A model generated the notes under the pieces. The model was given only the letters and a program-made list of their open reading frames with translations. It had not been told where the DNA came from and ran no database searches. A DNA stretch of 64,000 nt from Lentimicrobium saccharophilum. Its GTDB lineage: Bacteria > Bacteroidota > Bacteroidia > Bacteroidales > Lentimicrobiaceae. Shown in pieces: positions 53,843 through 63,453 of the stretch. The position numbers were made by a program, and so were the translations under genes. Position 1 is the stretch's first letter. The number at the start of each line of letters is the position of its first letter. The stretch lies in NCBI RefSeq assembly GCF_001192835.1, contig NZ_DF968183.1, positions 744,001 through 808,000 of the forward strand, in the 5' to 3' direction.

Positions 53843-55744
53843 ATGCAAACGGGAAAAATTAACGTTCAAACGGAAAACATTTTTCCGATCATTAAGAAAT
53901 TCCTGTATTCCGATCACGAGATTTTCCTCAGGGAACTGATATCCAACGCCGTGGATGCCACGCAAAAACTAAGGGCATTGTCATCAATGGGTAATATTAA
54001 GGAAGATCTCGGCGATCTCACCATTGAAGTTATCCTTGATAAAGAAAAAGGCACCCTGACTGTCAGGGACAACGGAATCGGGATGACAGCCGAAGAGGTG
54101 GATAAATACATCAACCAGATCGCCTTCTCCGGCGCCGAAGAGTTCATCAAAAAGTACAAAGGAAAATCCGAAGCGGATGCCGCCCAGCTGATCGGCCATT
54201 TCGGGCTTGGGTTCTATTCTTCGTTTATGGTATCTTCGAAAGTAGAGATCTTTACCAAAACATACAAGAAAGGACCTGGTTCAAAAGCGGTTAAATGGGA
54301 GTGCGACGGCAGCCCTGAATATACCCTCACCGAAACCGAGAAAGCCGGCCGGGGCACCGATATTGTGCTGCACATTGCGGATGATTCCAAAGAATTCCTC
54401 GAAGAATCCAGGATTCTTGGGTTGCTTAAAAAATACTGCAAGTTCCTGCCCGTTCCGATCCGGTTTGGCAATGAGAAAACCTGGGAGAAAGTTGAAGGCG
54501 AAAAAGATGAGAAAGGCAACGACAAATACAATGAAATTGAGAAACCCAGGTTCATCAACAACACCAATCCTGCCTGGAAACGCAAGCCGGTTGAACTGAC
54601 CGACGAAGACTACAACAGCTTTTACCACGAGCTTTACCCTTCCACCTTCGAAGAACCGCTTTTCAACATCCACCTGAATGTGGATTACCCCTTTAACCTC
54701 ACCGGAATTCTCTATTTCCCGAAAGTAAAACGAAATATTGAAGTTCAGAAGGAGAAAATCCAGCTTTATTCCAACCAGGTGTTCGTCACCGATTCGGTGG
54801 AAGGCATTGTACCTGATTTCCTTACCCTGATGCACGGGGTGCTTGATTCACCGGATATCCCGCTGAATGTATCGCGCTCCTACCTGCAAAGTGACGCCAA
54901 CGTGAAGAAGATATCCAACCACATCATGAAGAAGGTGGCAGACAAGCTGGAGGATATTTTCAAAAATAACCGCGAAGAATTCGAGAAAAAATGGGATGAT
55001 ATCAGGGTCTTTATCGAATACGGCATCATCACGGAGCCAAAATTCTATGAAAGGGCCGAGAAATTCTGCCTGTTCAAAAACACCAGCGGCAAATACTTTA
55101 CGTTTGAAGAGTATAAGAACCATATCAGTGCCGCCCAGACCGACAAGGACAAGAAACTGGTCTATCTTTACACCTCCGACGCGGATGAACAGCATGGCTT
55201 TATCGATGCGGCCACCGGCAGGGGTTACGACGTGCTGATGATGGACGGCCCGCTTGACAACCACTTTATCAACACCCTGGAGCAGAAATTTGAAAACTCC
55301 TCGTTTGTCAGGGTAGATGCGGATGTGATTGACAAGCTTATCAAAAAGGAAGAGGCGTTGCCATCGAAGCTGAACGAAGAGGAGAAGAACAAGCTGAAGC
55401 CCGTTTTTGAGGATGTTGCCGGCAAAGAGCAATATACTGTGGTTTTCGAGAGCATGAGCGAAACCGAGATGCCGGTTCAGATCACACGCCCCGAATTTAT
55501 GCGCAGGATGAAAGATATGTCGATGCTTGGCGGCGCGTCATATATGGGCAATTTCCCGGATTCGTTCAACCTGGTGGTCAACAGCAATCATCCGCTGATT
55601 GCGAAAATGAATGACGAAAAAGACGAAAACAGCCGCAAAGCCCTGGCCAGACAATTGACAGACCTGGCTAAACTAGCCCAGAATCTGCTGAAAGGCGAAG
55701 AGCTCACAGGCTTTATCAAAAGAAGTGTTGAAATCATCAAATAG
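53843..55744 (+). CDS. htpG: Chaperone protein HtpG (Hsp90)
   Basis: 633 residues from ATG 53843 (MQTGKINVQ); an upstream TTG frame from 53786 is not supported. GHKL ATPase marks: FLRELISNAVDA (N box), VRDNGIGMTAEEVDKYI (G1) and LIGHFGLGFYSSFMVS (G2); Hsp90 middle and dimerisation domains follow (NVSRSYLQSD). It assists protein folding in the cytosol with ATP. A short linker with acidic charges lies around 215-240. Ends at a hairpin. Confidence 0.95.
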   Translation: MQTGKINVQTENIFPIIKKFLYSDHEIFLRELISNAVDATQKLRALSSMGNIKEDLGDLTIEVILDKEKGTLTVRDNGIGMTAEEVDKYINQIAFSGAEEFIKKYKGKSEADAAQLIGHFGLGFYSSFMVSSKVEIFTKTYKKGPGSKAVKWECDGSPEYTLTETEKAGRGTDIVLHIADDSKEFLEESRILGLLKKYCKFLPVPIRFGNEKTWEKVEGEKDEKGNDKYNEIEKPRFINNTNPAWKRKPVELTDEDYNSFYHELYPSTFEEPLFNIHLNVDYPFNLTGILYFPKVKRNIEVQKEKIQLYSNQVFVTDSVEGIVPDFLTLMHGVLDSPDIPLNVSRSYLQSDANVKKISNHIMKKVADKLEDIFKNNREEFEKKWDDIRVFIEYGIITEPKFYERAEKFCLFKNTSGKYFTFEEYKNHISAAQTDKDKKLVYLYTSDADEQHGFIDAATGRGYDVLMMDGPLDNHFINTLEQKFENSSFVRVDADVIDKLIKKEEALPSKLNEEEKNKLKPVFEDVAGKEQYTVVFESMSETEMPVQITRPEFMRRMKDMSMLGGASYMGNFPDSFNLVVNSNHPLIAKMNDEKDENSRKALARQLTDLAKLAQNLLKGEELTGFIKRSVEIIK

Positions 55745-55749
55745 GGATT

Positions 55750-55772
55750 CAGGCCGGTTCAACGCCGGCCTG
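55750..55772 (+). terminator. Terminator after htpG
   Basis: CAGGCCGG, loop TTCAACG, CCGGCCTG, then ATTTTC. Confidence 0.8.
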
Positions 55773-55854
55773 ATTTTCAACAAGGCAGGTGCCCGCCCCT
55801 TATTAATTCAATTTTTCCTGTTACTTTTACAAAACAAAACCTAATCGCTAAACC

Positions 55855-56445
55855 ATGAAAAAATCATTAGTAACCCTGTTGGTGGTTGCCGGAGCCATTC
55901 TGCTGATCGTTGTTTCGCTTACCGGCCGTTACAACCGCCTCATCACCCTCGAAGAAGGCGTAACCGCAGCCTGGTCGCAGGTTGAAAATGTGTATCAGCG
56001 TCGTGCCGACCTGATCCCCAACCTGGTAAATACCGTGAAAGGCTATGCAGATTTTGAGCAGAAAACCCTGACCCAGGTGATCGAAGCAAGGGCCAAAGCT
56101 ACCAGCGTAACCATAGACCCCACCAACATGACAGAAGCCAGTATGCAGCAGTTTCAGCAGGCCCAGGACGGTCTGGGATCGGCCTTGTCGAGGCTGATGG
56201 TGGTGATTGAGCGTTACCCGGATCTGAAAGCAAATCAGAACTTTATGGACCTGCAGGCTCAGCTTGAAGGCACCGAAAACCGCATTACCGTGGAACGTCG
56301 CGCTTTCAACGAAACCGCCCAGGCTTACAACACCCAGATCAGGAGATTCCCGAACAACATCCTGGCCGGCATTTTCGGTTTTGACAAGAAAGCTTATTTC
56401 CAGGCTGAAAGCGGAGCAGAGCAGGCTCCTGAAGTACAGTTCTGA
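55855..56445 (+). CDS. LemA-family membrane protein
   Basis: 196 residues. N-terminal membrane helix (LLVVAGAILLIVVSL), then the LemA helical domain with the family motifs NRLITLEEGVTAAWSQVENVYQRRADLIPNLVNTVKGYA and FMDLQAQLEGTENRITVERRAFNETAQAYNTQIR. LemA proteins often sit with TPM-domain proteins, as here, and form a presumed envelope complex; the biochemical role is unknown. First of three genes in a tight group. Confidence 0.9.
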   Translation: MKKSLVTLLVVAGAILLIVVSLTGRYNRLITLEEGVTAAWSQVENVYQRRADLIPNLVNTVKGYADFEQKTLTQVIEARAKATSVTIDPTNMTEASMQQFQQAQDGLGSALSRLMVVIERYPDLKANQNFMDLQAQLEGTENRITVERRAFNETAQAYNTQIRRFPNNILAGIFGFDKKAYFQAESGAEQAPEVQF

Positions 56446-56480
56446 GAACGGTTTCCCAGTGTTAACAGTAAATAACTGAC

Positions 56481-56927
56481 ATGCCTACAAGCGCCAAAAA
56501 CTTCTTCACCCGCGAAGAGCAGGAGGATATCAAGCAGGCCATCCTGGATGCGGAACTCGATACCTCCGGGGAAATAAGGGTTCATATCGAGAACAAATTC
56601 AAAGGGGATATCCTGAAAAGGGCGGCCTCCATCTTTCAGTTGCTCGAAATGGATAAAACCGATCAGCGGAACGGGGTACTGTTTTATCTTTCCATACAGA
56701 ACCGCTCCTTTGCCATTATCGGCGATGAGGGCATCAATACCGTGGTGCCCGAAGATTTCTGGGAGAACACCAAGCAGATCCTGATCAACCATTTCCGCGA
56801 AGGACAATTTGCCGATGGGATTATTGAAGGAATTCATGAGGCCGGCAAACAACTCAAGAAACATTTTCCATATACATCCAGCGATGTCAATGAGTTATCA
56901 GACGAAATCTCTTTCGGGAATAATTAA
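56481..56927 (+). CDS. TPM-domain protein, cytosolic type
   Basis: 148 residues with a TPM (TLP18.3/Psb32/MOLO-1) fold: FTREEQEDIKQAILDAELDTSGEIRVHIEN, FYLSIQNRSFAIIGDEGINTVVPEDFWENT and IIEGIHEAGKQL. No signal peptide or membrane span. It follows LemA by 35 bp and precedes a second TPM gene by 10 bp. In related operons this small TPM protein pairs with the membrane-anchored one. Confidence 0.88.
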   Translation: MPTSAKNFFTREEQEDIKQAILDAELDTSGEIRVHIENKFKGDILKRAASIFQLLEMDKTDQRNGVLFYLSIQNRSFAIIGDEGINTVVPEDFWENTKQILINHFREGQFADGIIEGIHEAGKQLKKHFPYTSSDVNELSDEISFGNN

Positions 56928-56937
56928 TAAACAGATC

Positions 56938-57738
56938 ATGAAATTATCCCGCACTAAAAGCTGCTTCTTACTGCTTGCGCTGATCGTTTTCACCTTCAGT
57001 GTTTCGGCCGGAATCCCTGAAAAGCCGGTACCTCCGAGGCTGGTGAACGACCTGGCCGGACTTCTCAGTGCAGAAGAGGTGGCACGGCTTGAGCAAAAAC
57101 TCGTTGAATACAACGACAGCACCTCCACGCAGATTACCGTTGTTACGTTGAAAAGCCTCGACGGATACGACATCGACGACCTGGCGCAGCGCATCGGGCA
57201 ATCCTGGGGCGCAGGCCAGCAGCAGTATGACAACGGGATTGTTATCCTCATAATACCAAAAGTCGGCAATGAGCGTGGACAGGCGGCCATCGCCACAGGA
57301 TACGGGATGGAGGAGATTATCCCGGATGCCTTCGCCCGCAGGATTGTGGACAATGAAATGATCCCCTTTTTCAGAAATAACGATTATTTCGGCGGCATCA
57401 ACGCCGGCACGGATATCATCATCGACCTGGCTTCGGGGCGGTTCAAGGCTGAAGATTACGAATCCAAAGAAGGCGCCCTGGCGGTGATCATCCCCATTGT
57501 GATCATTGTGCTGATTATCATCCTGCTGGGCAGGAATTCCGGCAATAAGCGCCACAACATCGGTTCTTCCAATCTGCCTTTCTGGATTCTGCTGTCGATG
57601 CTGAATAACAGCGGCAGAAGTTCCGGAGGCAGCTGGGGCGGTGGCGGCGGTGGCGGCTTCGGCGGAGGCGGAGGGGGCGGTTTCGGCGGCTTCGGCGGCG
57701 GCGGTTTCGGCGGCGGCGGCGCCAGCGGCAGTTGGTAG
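56938..57738 (+). CDS. TPM-domain membrane protein with Gly-rich tail
   Basis: 266 residues from ATG 56938. Signal peptide (LIVFTFSVSAG), TPM domain (RLVNDLAGLLSAEEVARLEQKL to VIPDAFARRIVDNEMIPFFRNNDYFGGINAG), one membrane span (LAVIIPIVIIVLIIILLG), and a C-terminal tail very rich in Gly with scattered Phe and Trp (from about 225). This is the YgcG-type protein that accompanies LemA. The tail is encoded by GGC-rich repeats and may be flexible or an assembly tag. Same operon as LemA. Confidence 0.9.
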   Translation: MKLSRTKSCFLLLALIVFTFSVSAGIPEKPVPPRLVNDLAGLLSAEEVARLEQKLVEYNDSTSTQITVVTLKSLDGYDIDDLAQRIGQSWGAGQQQYDNGIVILIIPKVGNERGQAAIATGYGMEEIIPDAFARRIVDNEMIPFFRNNDYFGGINAGTDIIIDLASGRFKAEDYESKEGALAVIIPIVIIVLIIILLGRNSGNKRHNIGSSNLPFWILLSMLNNSGRSSGGSWGGGGGGGFGGGGGGGFGGFGGGGFGGGGASGSW

Positions 57739-57798
57739 TCAGCCGGGGAGCCGTATTTTTGCCCCTCCTTCAGATAAAAATAATTTTTGAGATAAGCG

Positions 57799-57828
57799 CC
57801 CCGCTGTTGCGGGGTTTTGCTTTTTTGA
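57799..57828 (+). terminator. Terminator after the TPM operon
   Basis: CCCCGC, TGTT, GCGGGG, then TTTTGCTTTTTT. Confidence 0.85.
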
Positions 57829-57873
57829 CTTCCGCTGAGTACCGGGGCGTTCGGTTGATAGAGGCTTTTTTTT

Positions 57874-58058
57874 ACCACGGAAACACAGAAGCACTAAAAG
57901 CCACAAAACTTTTAAAAAATTAATGATTAATGCGCACTACCACTTAGGATTTAATTAACAGATTTCTTGCATAATTTTGAAGCACGTGTATTATGCCACG
58001 GAAACACAAAAGCACAAAAAAACACCTAAATATTTTTAAAGAATTAATGTTTAATGCG
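57874..58058. repeat. Two direct repeats beginning CCACGGAAACAC
   Basis: 57874-57955 and 57994-58058 share CCACGGAAACACA, AAGCAC, TTTTAAA and ATTAATG-TTAATGCG, about 120 bp apart. They belong to the CAC-rich theme seen at 41423. Confidence 0.7.
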
Positions 58059-58102
58059 TAACATATTGGCGGATTTAGCAAATGGATTTTAAACAATATT
58101 CT

Positions 58103-58169
58103 GACTCCGGAGGAGTCATATGTTTATAGAAAAGGATCATACCAGAAAAGCACGACCCCGGAGGGGTCG
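58103..58169. repeat. Palindromes GACTCCGGAGGAGTC and CGACCCCGGAGGGGTCG
   Basis: Two perfect short palindromes of related sequence (58103-58117 and 58153-58169), a theme frequent in Bacteroidota intergenic DNA. The interval 57829-58341 otherwise contains no gene. Confidence 0.75.
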
Positions 58170-58341
58170 AATACATATACCATCGCTTTACGAATAATCT
58201 GCAAAAATATTAACCAACTAAGAATCAAAGATCTCACAGCAAGCATTGGTGCTTTGCCACAATTCTGATAGACCGGATTCTATCCGGAAGGAGTTTTAGC
58301 GGCATTTTACACAAGGTCAGGTAAAGGATCCCCGCGCTACC

Positions 58342-59358
58342 CTACTTTTCTATGCTGCTGCCACCGGCAAAGGTGGCAAACCTCCCTTTTGCCGGGGGAT
58401 GCACGGGATCGGTCCGGTGCCAGGGCCAGCCGCCGAACTGTGTTTCCCTGAAATCGGCGAAGGCCTGGTAGATCTCCTGTTCCGTATTCATTACGAAGGG
58501 CCCGTACTGAACCACCGGCTCATGGATGGGGCGGCCCTGCAGCATCAGCAATTTCGCGGGTGCGCTTCCGTTTTCGATCGTGGTGGTCTGGCCCGGGAAC
58601 AATTCAATGGCATGATAAGGTTGCACCTCCACCCCTGAAACTTTCAGCGATGCACCGGTGTTGAAATAGAGGGTTCTGTTTACAGGATTTACGGCCGGCG
58701 GCAGCGCCCATTTTGCCCCGGCTTCCATATTGATGGTCCAGATGGCGACCTCGTTGCCGGGACCGGCTGCCCACGAATCGGGGGCCGGAGGCGGCGGAAC
58801 AACCCCGTTCAGCGCTCCGGCAATCAGCCTGACGGTGGTCACACGGCCCTCCTCATCCACAACGGACACTTCCGGGATCTCTTCATTCCACAGCATGGTA
58901 TAATAGGGGTCGGCCATTTTCTTTGATTGCGGAAGATTGATCCATATCTGGTAAAGTTCCAGCTGATTGCGCTCCTCCCCTTTCAGCAGGGGGAACATCT
59001 CGGCATGCTGAAGTCCGCTGCCGGCGGTCATCCACTGCACATCGCCGTTTCCGTAGCGACCGGCGGCTCCGTGAGAATCGGAATGATCCACAAATCCCTT
59101 TAAAACCACCGTCACCGTTTCGAAGCCCCGGTGCGGATGGGCCGGAAATCCCGGCACCTTCTGCCCGTGATACATACGCCAGCCGTCTTTCAGGGTAAAA
59201 TCCTGACCCAGGTTACGGCCTGCCAGCGATGCTGCCGGCCCCAGTTCCGCATTCCCGGCCGGGTAATCGTCGAGGTGATGCAGACAAAAGAGAAAAGGAT
59301 CGCTGGTTTCCCACTGAAATCCCAGTGGCCGGATACGGATGATGGAAGTGTTATACAT
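58342..59358 (-). CDS. Pirin-family bicupin
   Basis: 338 residues with two cupin domains. The N-terminal cupin bears the metal ligands (HPHRGFETVTVVLKGFVDHSDSHG with two His, then His in GSGLQHAEMFP), matching the iron-binding site of pirin. It ends in the C-terminal cupin (GRPIHEPVVQYGPFVMNTEQEI). Pirins act as quercetinase-like dioxygenases or redox-linked regulators. Alone on its strand; ATG at 59356-59358. Confidence 0.9.
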   Translation of the reverse strand: MYNTSIIRIRPLGFQWETSDPFLFCLHHLDDYPAGNAELGPAASLAGRNLGQDFTLKDGWRMYHGQKVPGFPAHPHRGFETVTVVLKGFVDHSDSHGAAGRYGNGDVQWMTAGSGLQHAEMFPLLKGEERNQLELYQIWINLPQSKKMADPYYTMLWNEEIPEVSVVDEEGRVTTVRLIAGALNGVVPPPPAPDSWAAGPGNEVAIWTINMEAGAKWALPPAVNPVNRTLYFNTGASLKVSGVEVQPYHAIELFPGQTTTIENGSAPAKLLMLQGRPIHEPVVQYGPFVMNTEQEIYQAFADFRETQFGGWPWHRTDPVHPPAKGRFATFAGGSSIEK

Positions 59359-59633
59359 AGCTTAGCTCTTTAAAGAGGGAATGGCACCTTCAGGTTATTC
59401 TCCCGTAAAGTTAATGAAATCTTCAGCAATCCGGCGCTTTTTAATTCAGGATAATCAACCCTGTAAATGAACCCGGTCACTATGCCTGGAATACTATTTT
59501 ATCATAATATAGTGTCAGGTTTTTTTGCAGATTCCTCTCCCGGAAATCCGGGATCGGAATGACGAGGCCTTCGGGTGGATGGACAAGTACAAAGCATAGG
59601 TGTCGGCCGTGCCTTACCGCAAGAAATAAAAAA

Positions 59634-59663
59634 TTTGCGGAATCAAAAAAAGTTGTAATTTTG
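59634..59663 (+). promoter_or_regulatory. Promoter of tRNA-Ser
   Basis: TTTG (59634-59637), 18-bp spacer, TAATTTTG (59656-59663), 5 bp before the mature 5' end. The 59359-59633 gap otherwise contains no gene. Confidence 0.65.
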
Positions 59664-59668
59664 CCCCC

Positions 59669-59756
59669 GGAAAGATGGCAGAGTGGTCGATTGCGGCGGT
59701 CTTGAAAACCGTTGACCTGCAAGGGTCCGGGGGTTCGAATCCCTCTCTTTCCGCCA
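59669..59756 (+). tRNA. tRNA-Ser (TGA)
   Basis: 88 nt including an encoded CCA. Acceptor stem GGAAAGA (59669-59675) pairs with TCTTTCC (59746-59752); discriminator G then CCA (59754-59756). The anticodon loop CTTGAAA between CGGT and ACCG gives anticodon TGA (59703-59705), which reads UCN (A). A long variable arm (TTGACCTGCAAGGGTC) and GGTTCGAATCC TPsiC loop fit a class II serine tRNA. Confidence 0.95.
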
Positions 59757-59767
59757 GACACTCCCGG

Positions 59768-59796
59768 TGCCCCGCGAAGCGGGGCATTTTTATTTT
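59768..59796 (+). terminator. Terminator of tRNA-Ser
   Basis: TGCCCCGC, loop GAA, GCGGGGCA, then TTTTTATTTT. A copy of the same stem type (GCCCCGC...GCGGGGC) is found inside the repeat array near 60707-60723. Confidence 0.85.
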
Positions 59797-61645
59797 CCGG
59801 GAAATCCGGCGAATTCTTTAATTCGGCCGGAGAGACCGGAAAATAAAAACGCGGGCGACAGCCGGCGCCGGGAGTGTCTGAAGCCCCCCCCTCAAAGGGA
59901 TCACCGAAGGTAATCCCGAACCTTTCACCAAAGAATTACACCTTTTCCGGGAAATCCGGCGAATTCTTTAATTCGGCCGGAGAGACCGGAAAATAAAAAC
60001 GCGGGCGACAGCCGGCGCCGGGAGTGTCTGAAGCCCCCCCCCTCAAGGGATCACCGAAGGTAATCCTGCACCTTTTTACCAAAGATTTGCATCTTTTTCC
60101 GGGAAATCCGGCGAATTCTTTAATTCGACCGGAGAGACCGGAAAATAAAAACGCGGGCGACAGCCGGCGCCGGGAGTGTCTGAAGCCCCCCCCCTCAAGG
60201 GATCACCGAAGGTAATCCTGCACCTTTTTACCAAAGATTTGCATCTTTTTCCGGGAAATCCGGCGAATTCTTTAATTCAGCCGGAGAGACCGGAAAATAA
60301 AAACGCGGGCGACAGCCGGCGCCGGGAGTGTCTGAAGCCCCCCCTCAAAGGGATCACCGAAGGTAATCCCGCACCTTTTATCAAAGAATTGCACCTTTTC
60401 CGGGAAATCCGGCGAATTCTTTAATTCGGCCGGAGAAACCGGAAAATAAAAACGCAGGCGACAGCCGGCGCCGGGAGTGTCTGAAGCCCCCCCTCAAAGG
60501 GATCACCGAAGGTAATCCCGAACCTGTCACCAAAGAATTGCACCTTTTCCCGGAAAAAAGAAAGACAGCCGGCGCCGGGAGTGTCTGAAGCCCCCCCTCA
60601 AGGGATCACCGAAGGTAATCCCAAAAATTCTATAAAAGAATTGCATCTTTTGCCAGGAAATCCAACGAAGGGCAACCTTCGGCCGGAGAGACCGGAAAAT
60701 AAAAACGCCCCGCTCAGCGGGGCGCCGGGAGTGTCTGAAGCCCCCCCCTCAAAGGGATCACCGAAGGTAATCCCGAACCTTTCACCAAAGAATTACACCT
60801 TTTCCGGGAAATCCGGCGAATTCTTTAATTCGGCCGGAGAGACCGGAAAATAAAAACGCAGGCGACAGCCGGCGCCGGGAGTGTCTGAAGCCCCCCCTCA
60901 AAGGGATAACCGAAGGTAATCCCGAACCTTTTATCAAAGAATTGCACCTTTCCCCGGAAAAACGAACGCCAGCCGGCGCCGGGAGTGTCTGAAGCCCCCC
61001 CTCAAGGGATCACCGAAGGTAATCCCGCACCTTTCACCAAAGAATTGCAACTTTTCCCGGAAAAACGAACGACAGCCGGCGCCGGGAGTGTCTGAAGCCC
61101 CCCCTCAAATGGATCACCGAAGGTAATCCCGCACCTTTTACCAAAGATTTGCATCTTTTTCCGGGAAATCCGGCGAATTCTTTAATTCGGCCGGAGAGAC
61201 CGGAAAATAAAAACGGAGGCGACAGCCGGCGCCGGGAGTGTCTGAAGCCCCCCCTCAAAGGGATCACCGAAGGTAATCCCGCACCTTTCACCAAAGAATT
61301 GCAACTTTTCCCGGAAAAACGAACGACAGCCGGCGCCGGGAGTGTCTGAAGCCCCCCCCTCAAGGGATCACCGAAGGTAATCCTGCACCTTTTTACCAAA
61401 GATTTGCATCTTTTTCCGGGAAATCCGGCGAAGGGCAACCTTCGACCGGAGAGACCGGAAAATAAAAACGCGGGCGACAGCCGGCGCCGGGAGTGTCTGA
61501 AGCCCCCCTCAAGGGATCATCGAAGGTAATCCCGCACCTTTCACCAAAGAATTGCACCTTTTCCGGGAAATCCGGCGAATTCTTTAATTCGGCCGGAGAG
61601 ACCGGAAAATAAAAACGCGGGCGACAGCCGGCGCCGGGAGTGTGT
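59797..61645. repeat. Tandem repeat array downstream of tRNA-Ser
   Basis: Thirteen successive intervals between the sequence GGAGTGTCTG measure about 150, 152, 152, 149, 104, 150, 150, 104, 103, 150, 104, 151 and 147 bp, so units are either about 150 or about 104 bp. The long units carry an extra ~46 bp with the hairpin CCGGCGAATT-CTTT-AATTC...GCCGG and a GGAAAATAAAAACG tail. All units share GGGATCACC-GAA-GGTAATCCC (a hairpin with one mismatch) and a C-rich run. The tRNA 3' end is followed by AGACACTCCCGG, the inverse of the repeat's CCGGGAGTGTCT. The last unit is truncated at about 61645. Short open frames inside are by-products. Confidence 0.92.
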
Positions 61646-62124
61646 CACTTAAAAAACAAGTTTCAGTCCAAATGCTTATAACATGATTATCACGAAATTC
61701 AGAAAATTCTAACGCTGTCAAACCCAATCTTCAAATTCCGCCGGGAAGCCGGTTACAGGAAAGCAGATATAGTATTTATATACGTTATATGTAAAGTACA
61801 ACCCGGATTCGCTTATTCCACGTGCATTATGGCTTTTTCATATCTCAAATAATTCTTTATCAGAAACTCCTGATTCACTTTAAAAATATTTCTTTTTATT
61901 AATTAAGCAGAACTATAAAATATTTTACATTTGCGCTCCGGAGGCGGATAATCATTTTACTTAATTCCACATTATCATGCACCACGATAGGAATATATCA
62001 TGTCTTTAAGCATGGAAAATAAATTAACTTAATGAAACTGAATAAATTGAAGATCAAAAGCTGATCACATAAACCAGCGGATTCCGAAAAGCTTTACGAG
62101 TAGGAAAACCAAAAAAAAATATCC
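61646..62124. other. Intergenic, no gene seen
   Basis: About 480 bp of AT-rich DNA between the array and the metallophosphoesterase gene. A -7-like TACATTTG is at 61926-61933 but without a good -33; nothing else was recognised. Confidence 0.5.
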
Positions 62125-63453
62125 ATGAAACCCTTTCTGAGATTATTGAGTGCATTTTCCGTGCTGCTGTCCTTATGTTTAGTTGCATCATGCGATAAGT
62201 CAGATCCCAAAGATGCTGAAATCAACCCATTCAGCAATGGGGGAAATGAGCGGAATATGATTGTGGTAATCAGTGATTTGCACCTGGGCGCGGACCTTGC
62301 ATATGCCGAATGCAAAAATAACCTGCCATCGCTTGAAAAACTGCTTAAACAGATCAAAGCATCTCAGAATGTCAAAGAACTGGTAATTGCCGGAGACCTG
62401 CTGGACGAATGGTTTGTTCCGGCTCCGGTTGATACTTATCAGGGAAAGGATCAGGAAGATTTTGTCCGGCGCATTGCCGCAGCCAACAAAGGCGTGATGG
62501 ATATGCTGAACAGCATTATTCAGGATGAGAAAATCCTGGTAACCTATGTCCCGGGAAATCATGACCTTACCATAACAGAGGCAAGCGTTGAGCTGATCTT
62601 ACCGGGGATTAACCAGGAACGGGATCCGGAATTGGGTTTAGGCACTTACTCACCGGCCGGTTATCCCGGAATAGCCATAGAGCATGGGCACCGCTACAAT
62701 TTCTTCTGCGCACCCGACCCGATATCAAATCAGGATATCGCGCCGGGAACAATCCTGCCTCCGGGATACTTTTTCACAAGAATAGCCGCGCTTCACGTAT
62801 CGCAAGGGACACCGGCCACAGCCGTGGAAACCCCTCCGGTGGTTACGGAAAATACCACAGGCGGTGAAAGCCAAAGCCTGCTTTTCGAATACTGGAAATT
62901 GTGGAACTGGACCCTGAACACTTTTAAAATAGAAAATACATTTGAGGAGAAAATCATTGCGACGAATCTGAATGGATTCACAGGATCGTATTCTGTAAAC
63001 GATGTGCTGCCTTACCAGACTACCCCGGAGGGCCCTATCAATGTCAATCTGTATAATGGAATACAAGACAGCTGGATAGAAAGGCAGGCCCGCAACAACG
63101 TCGCTGTTATGATTCCTGCACAGCAAGCCATCGCGAACGCAGCAGCCGGAAGCGAGACGGATATTCAGGCGACAACCCAGTACTTTTTAAATCCGGAATC
63201 AGAAGTCAGAATCGTCGTTTTCGGGCATACCCATATCCCTAAAATTGAAGCGTCGGTTGACCACCGGGGACTGAAAACAATTTATGCAAACTCGGGTACA
63301 TGGATTGATCATAATAAACTGCACCCTTCGGCAATGAACTTTGTAGTGATCACCCCGCAGAGCGATGACGCCTCCTCCCAGACCCTCGTTAAACTCTATG
63401 GTTTTAAAGATGAAATCGTTGCCGAACTGGCTACGGATTCCTTGAGACTCTAA
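62125..63453 (+). CDS. Metallophosphoesterase lipoprotein
   Basis: 442 residues with a lipobox (LCLVASC, Cys23). The calcineurin-like phosphoesterase metal motifs are in order: SDLHLG (about 51-56), AGDLLDEW (about 90-97), PGNHD (about 146-150), EHGHRY, and GHTHIPK near 370, followed by ANSGTW. It should bind two metal ions and cleave phosphoesters; the substrate is unknown. An insertion of about 140 residues lies between EHGHRY and GHTH. Probably outer-membrane anchored. Confidence 0.88.
   Translation: MKPFLRLLSAFSVLLSLCLVASCDKSDPKDAEINPFSNGGNERNMIVVISDLHLGADLAYAECKNNLPSLEKLLKQIKASQNVKELVIAGDLLDEWFVPAPVDTYQGKDQEDFVRRIAAANKGVMDMLNSIIQDEKILVTYVPGNHDLTITEASVELILPGINQERDPELGLGTYSPAGYPGIAIEHGHRYNFFCAPDPISNQDIAPGTILPPGYFFTRIAALHVSQGTPATAVETPPVVTENTTGGESQSLLFEYWKLWNWTLNTFKIENTFEEKIIATNLNGFTGSYSVNDVLPYQTTPEGPINVNLYNGIQDSWIERQARNNVAVMIPAQQAIANAAAGSETDIQATTQYFLNPESEVRIVVFGHTHIPKIEASVDHRGLKTIYANSGTWIDHNKLHPSAMNFVVITPQSDDASSQTLVKLYGFKDEIVAELATDSLRL

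Noticed and set aside
59480-59761. 93-codon minus-strand frame across the tRNA gene
   Set aside because: Antisense of tRNA-Ser gives the familiar spurious peptide ([15 protein letters not shown]).
60024-61438. Series of short frames in the tandem array
   Set aside because: They arise because the unit has an open frame in several registers; peptides repeat but no start context or domain supports them.
59797-61645. CRISPR array
   Set aside because: Units are 104-152 bp with no unique spacers between identical short repeats, and no cas genes are present.
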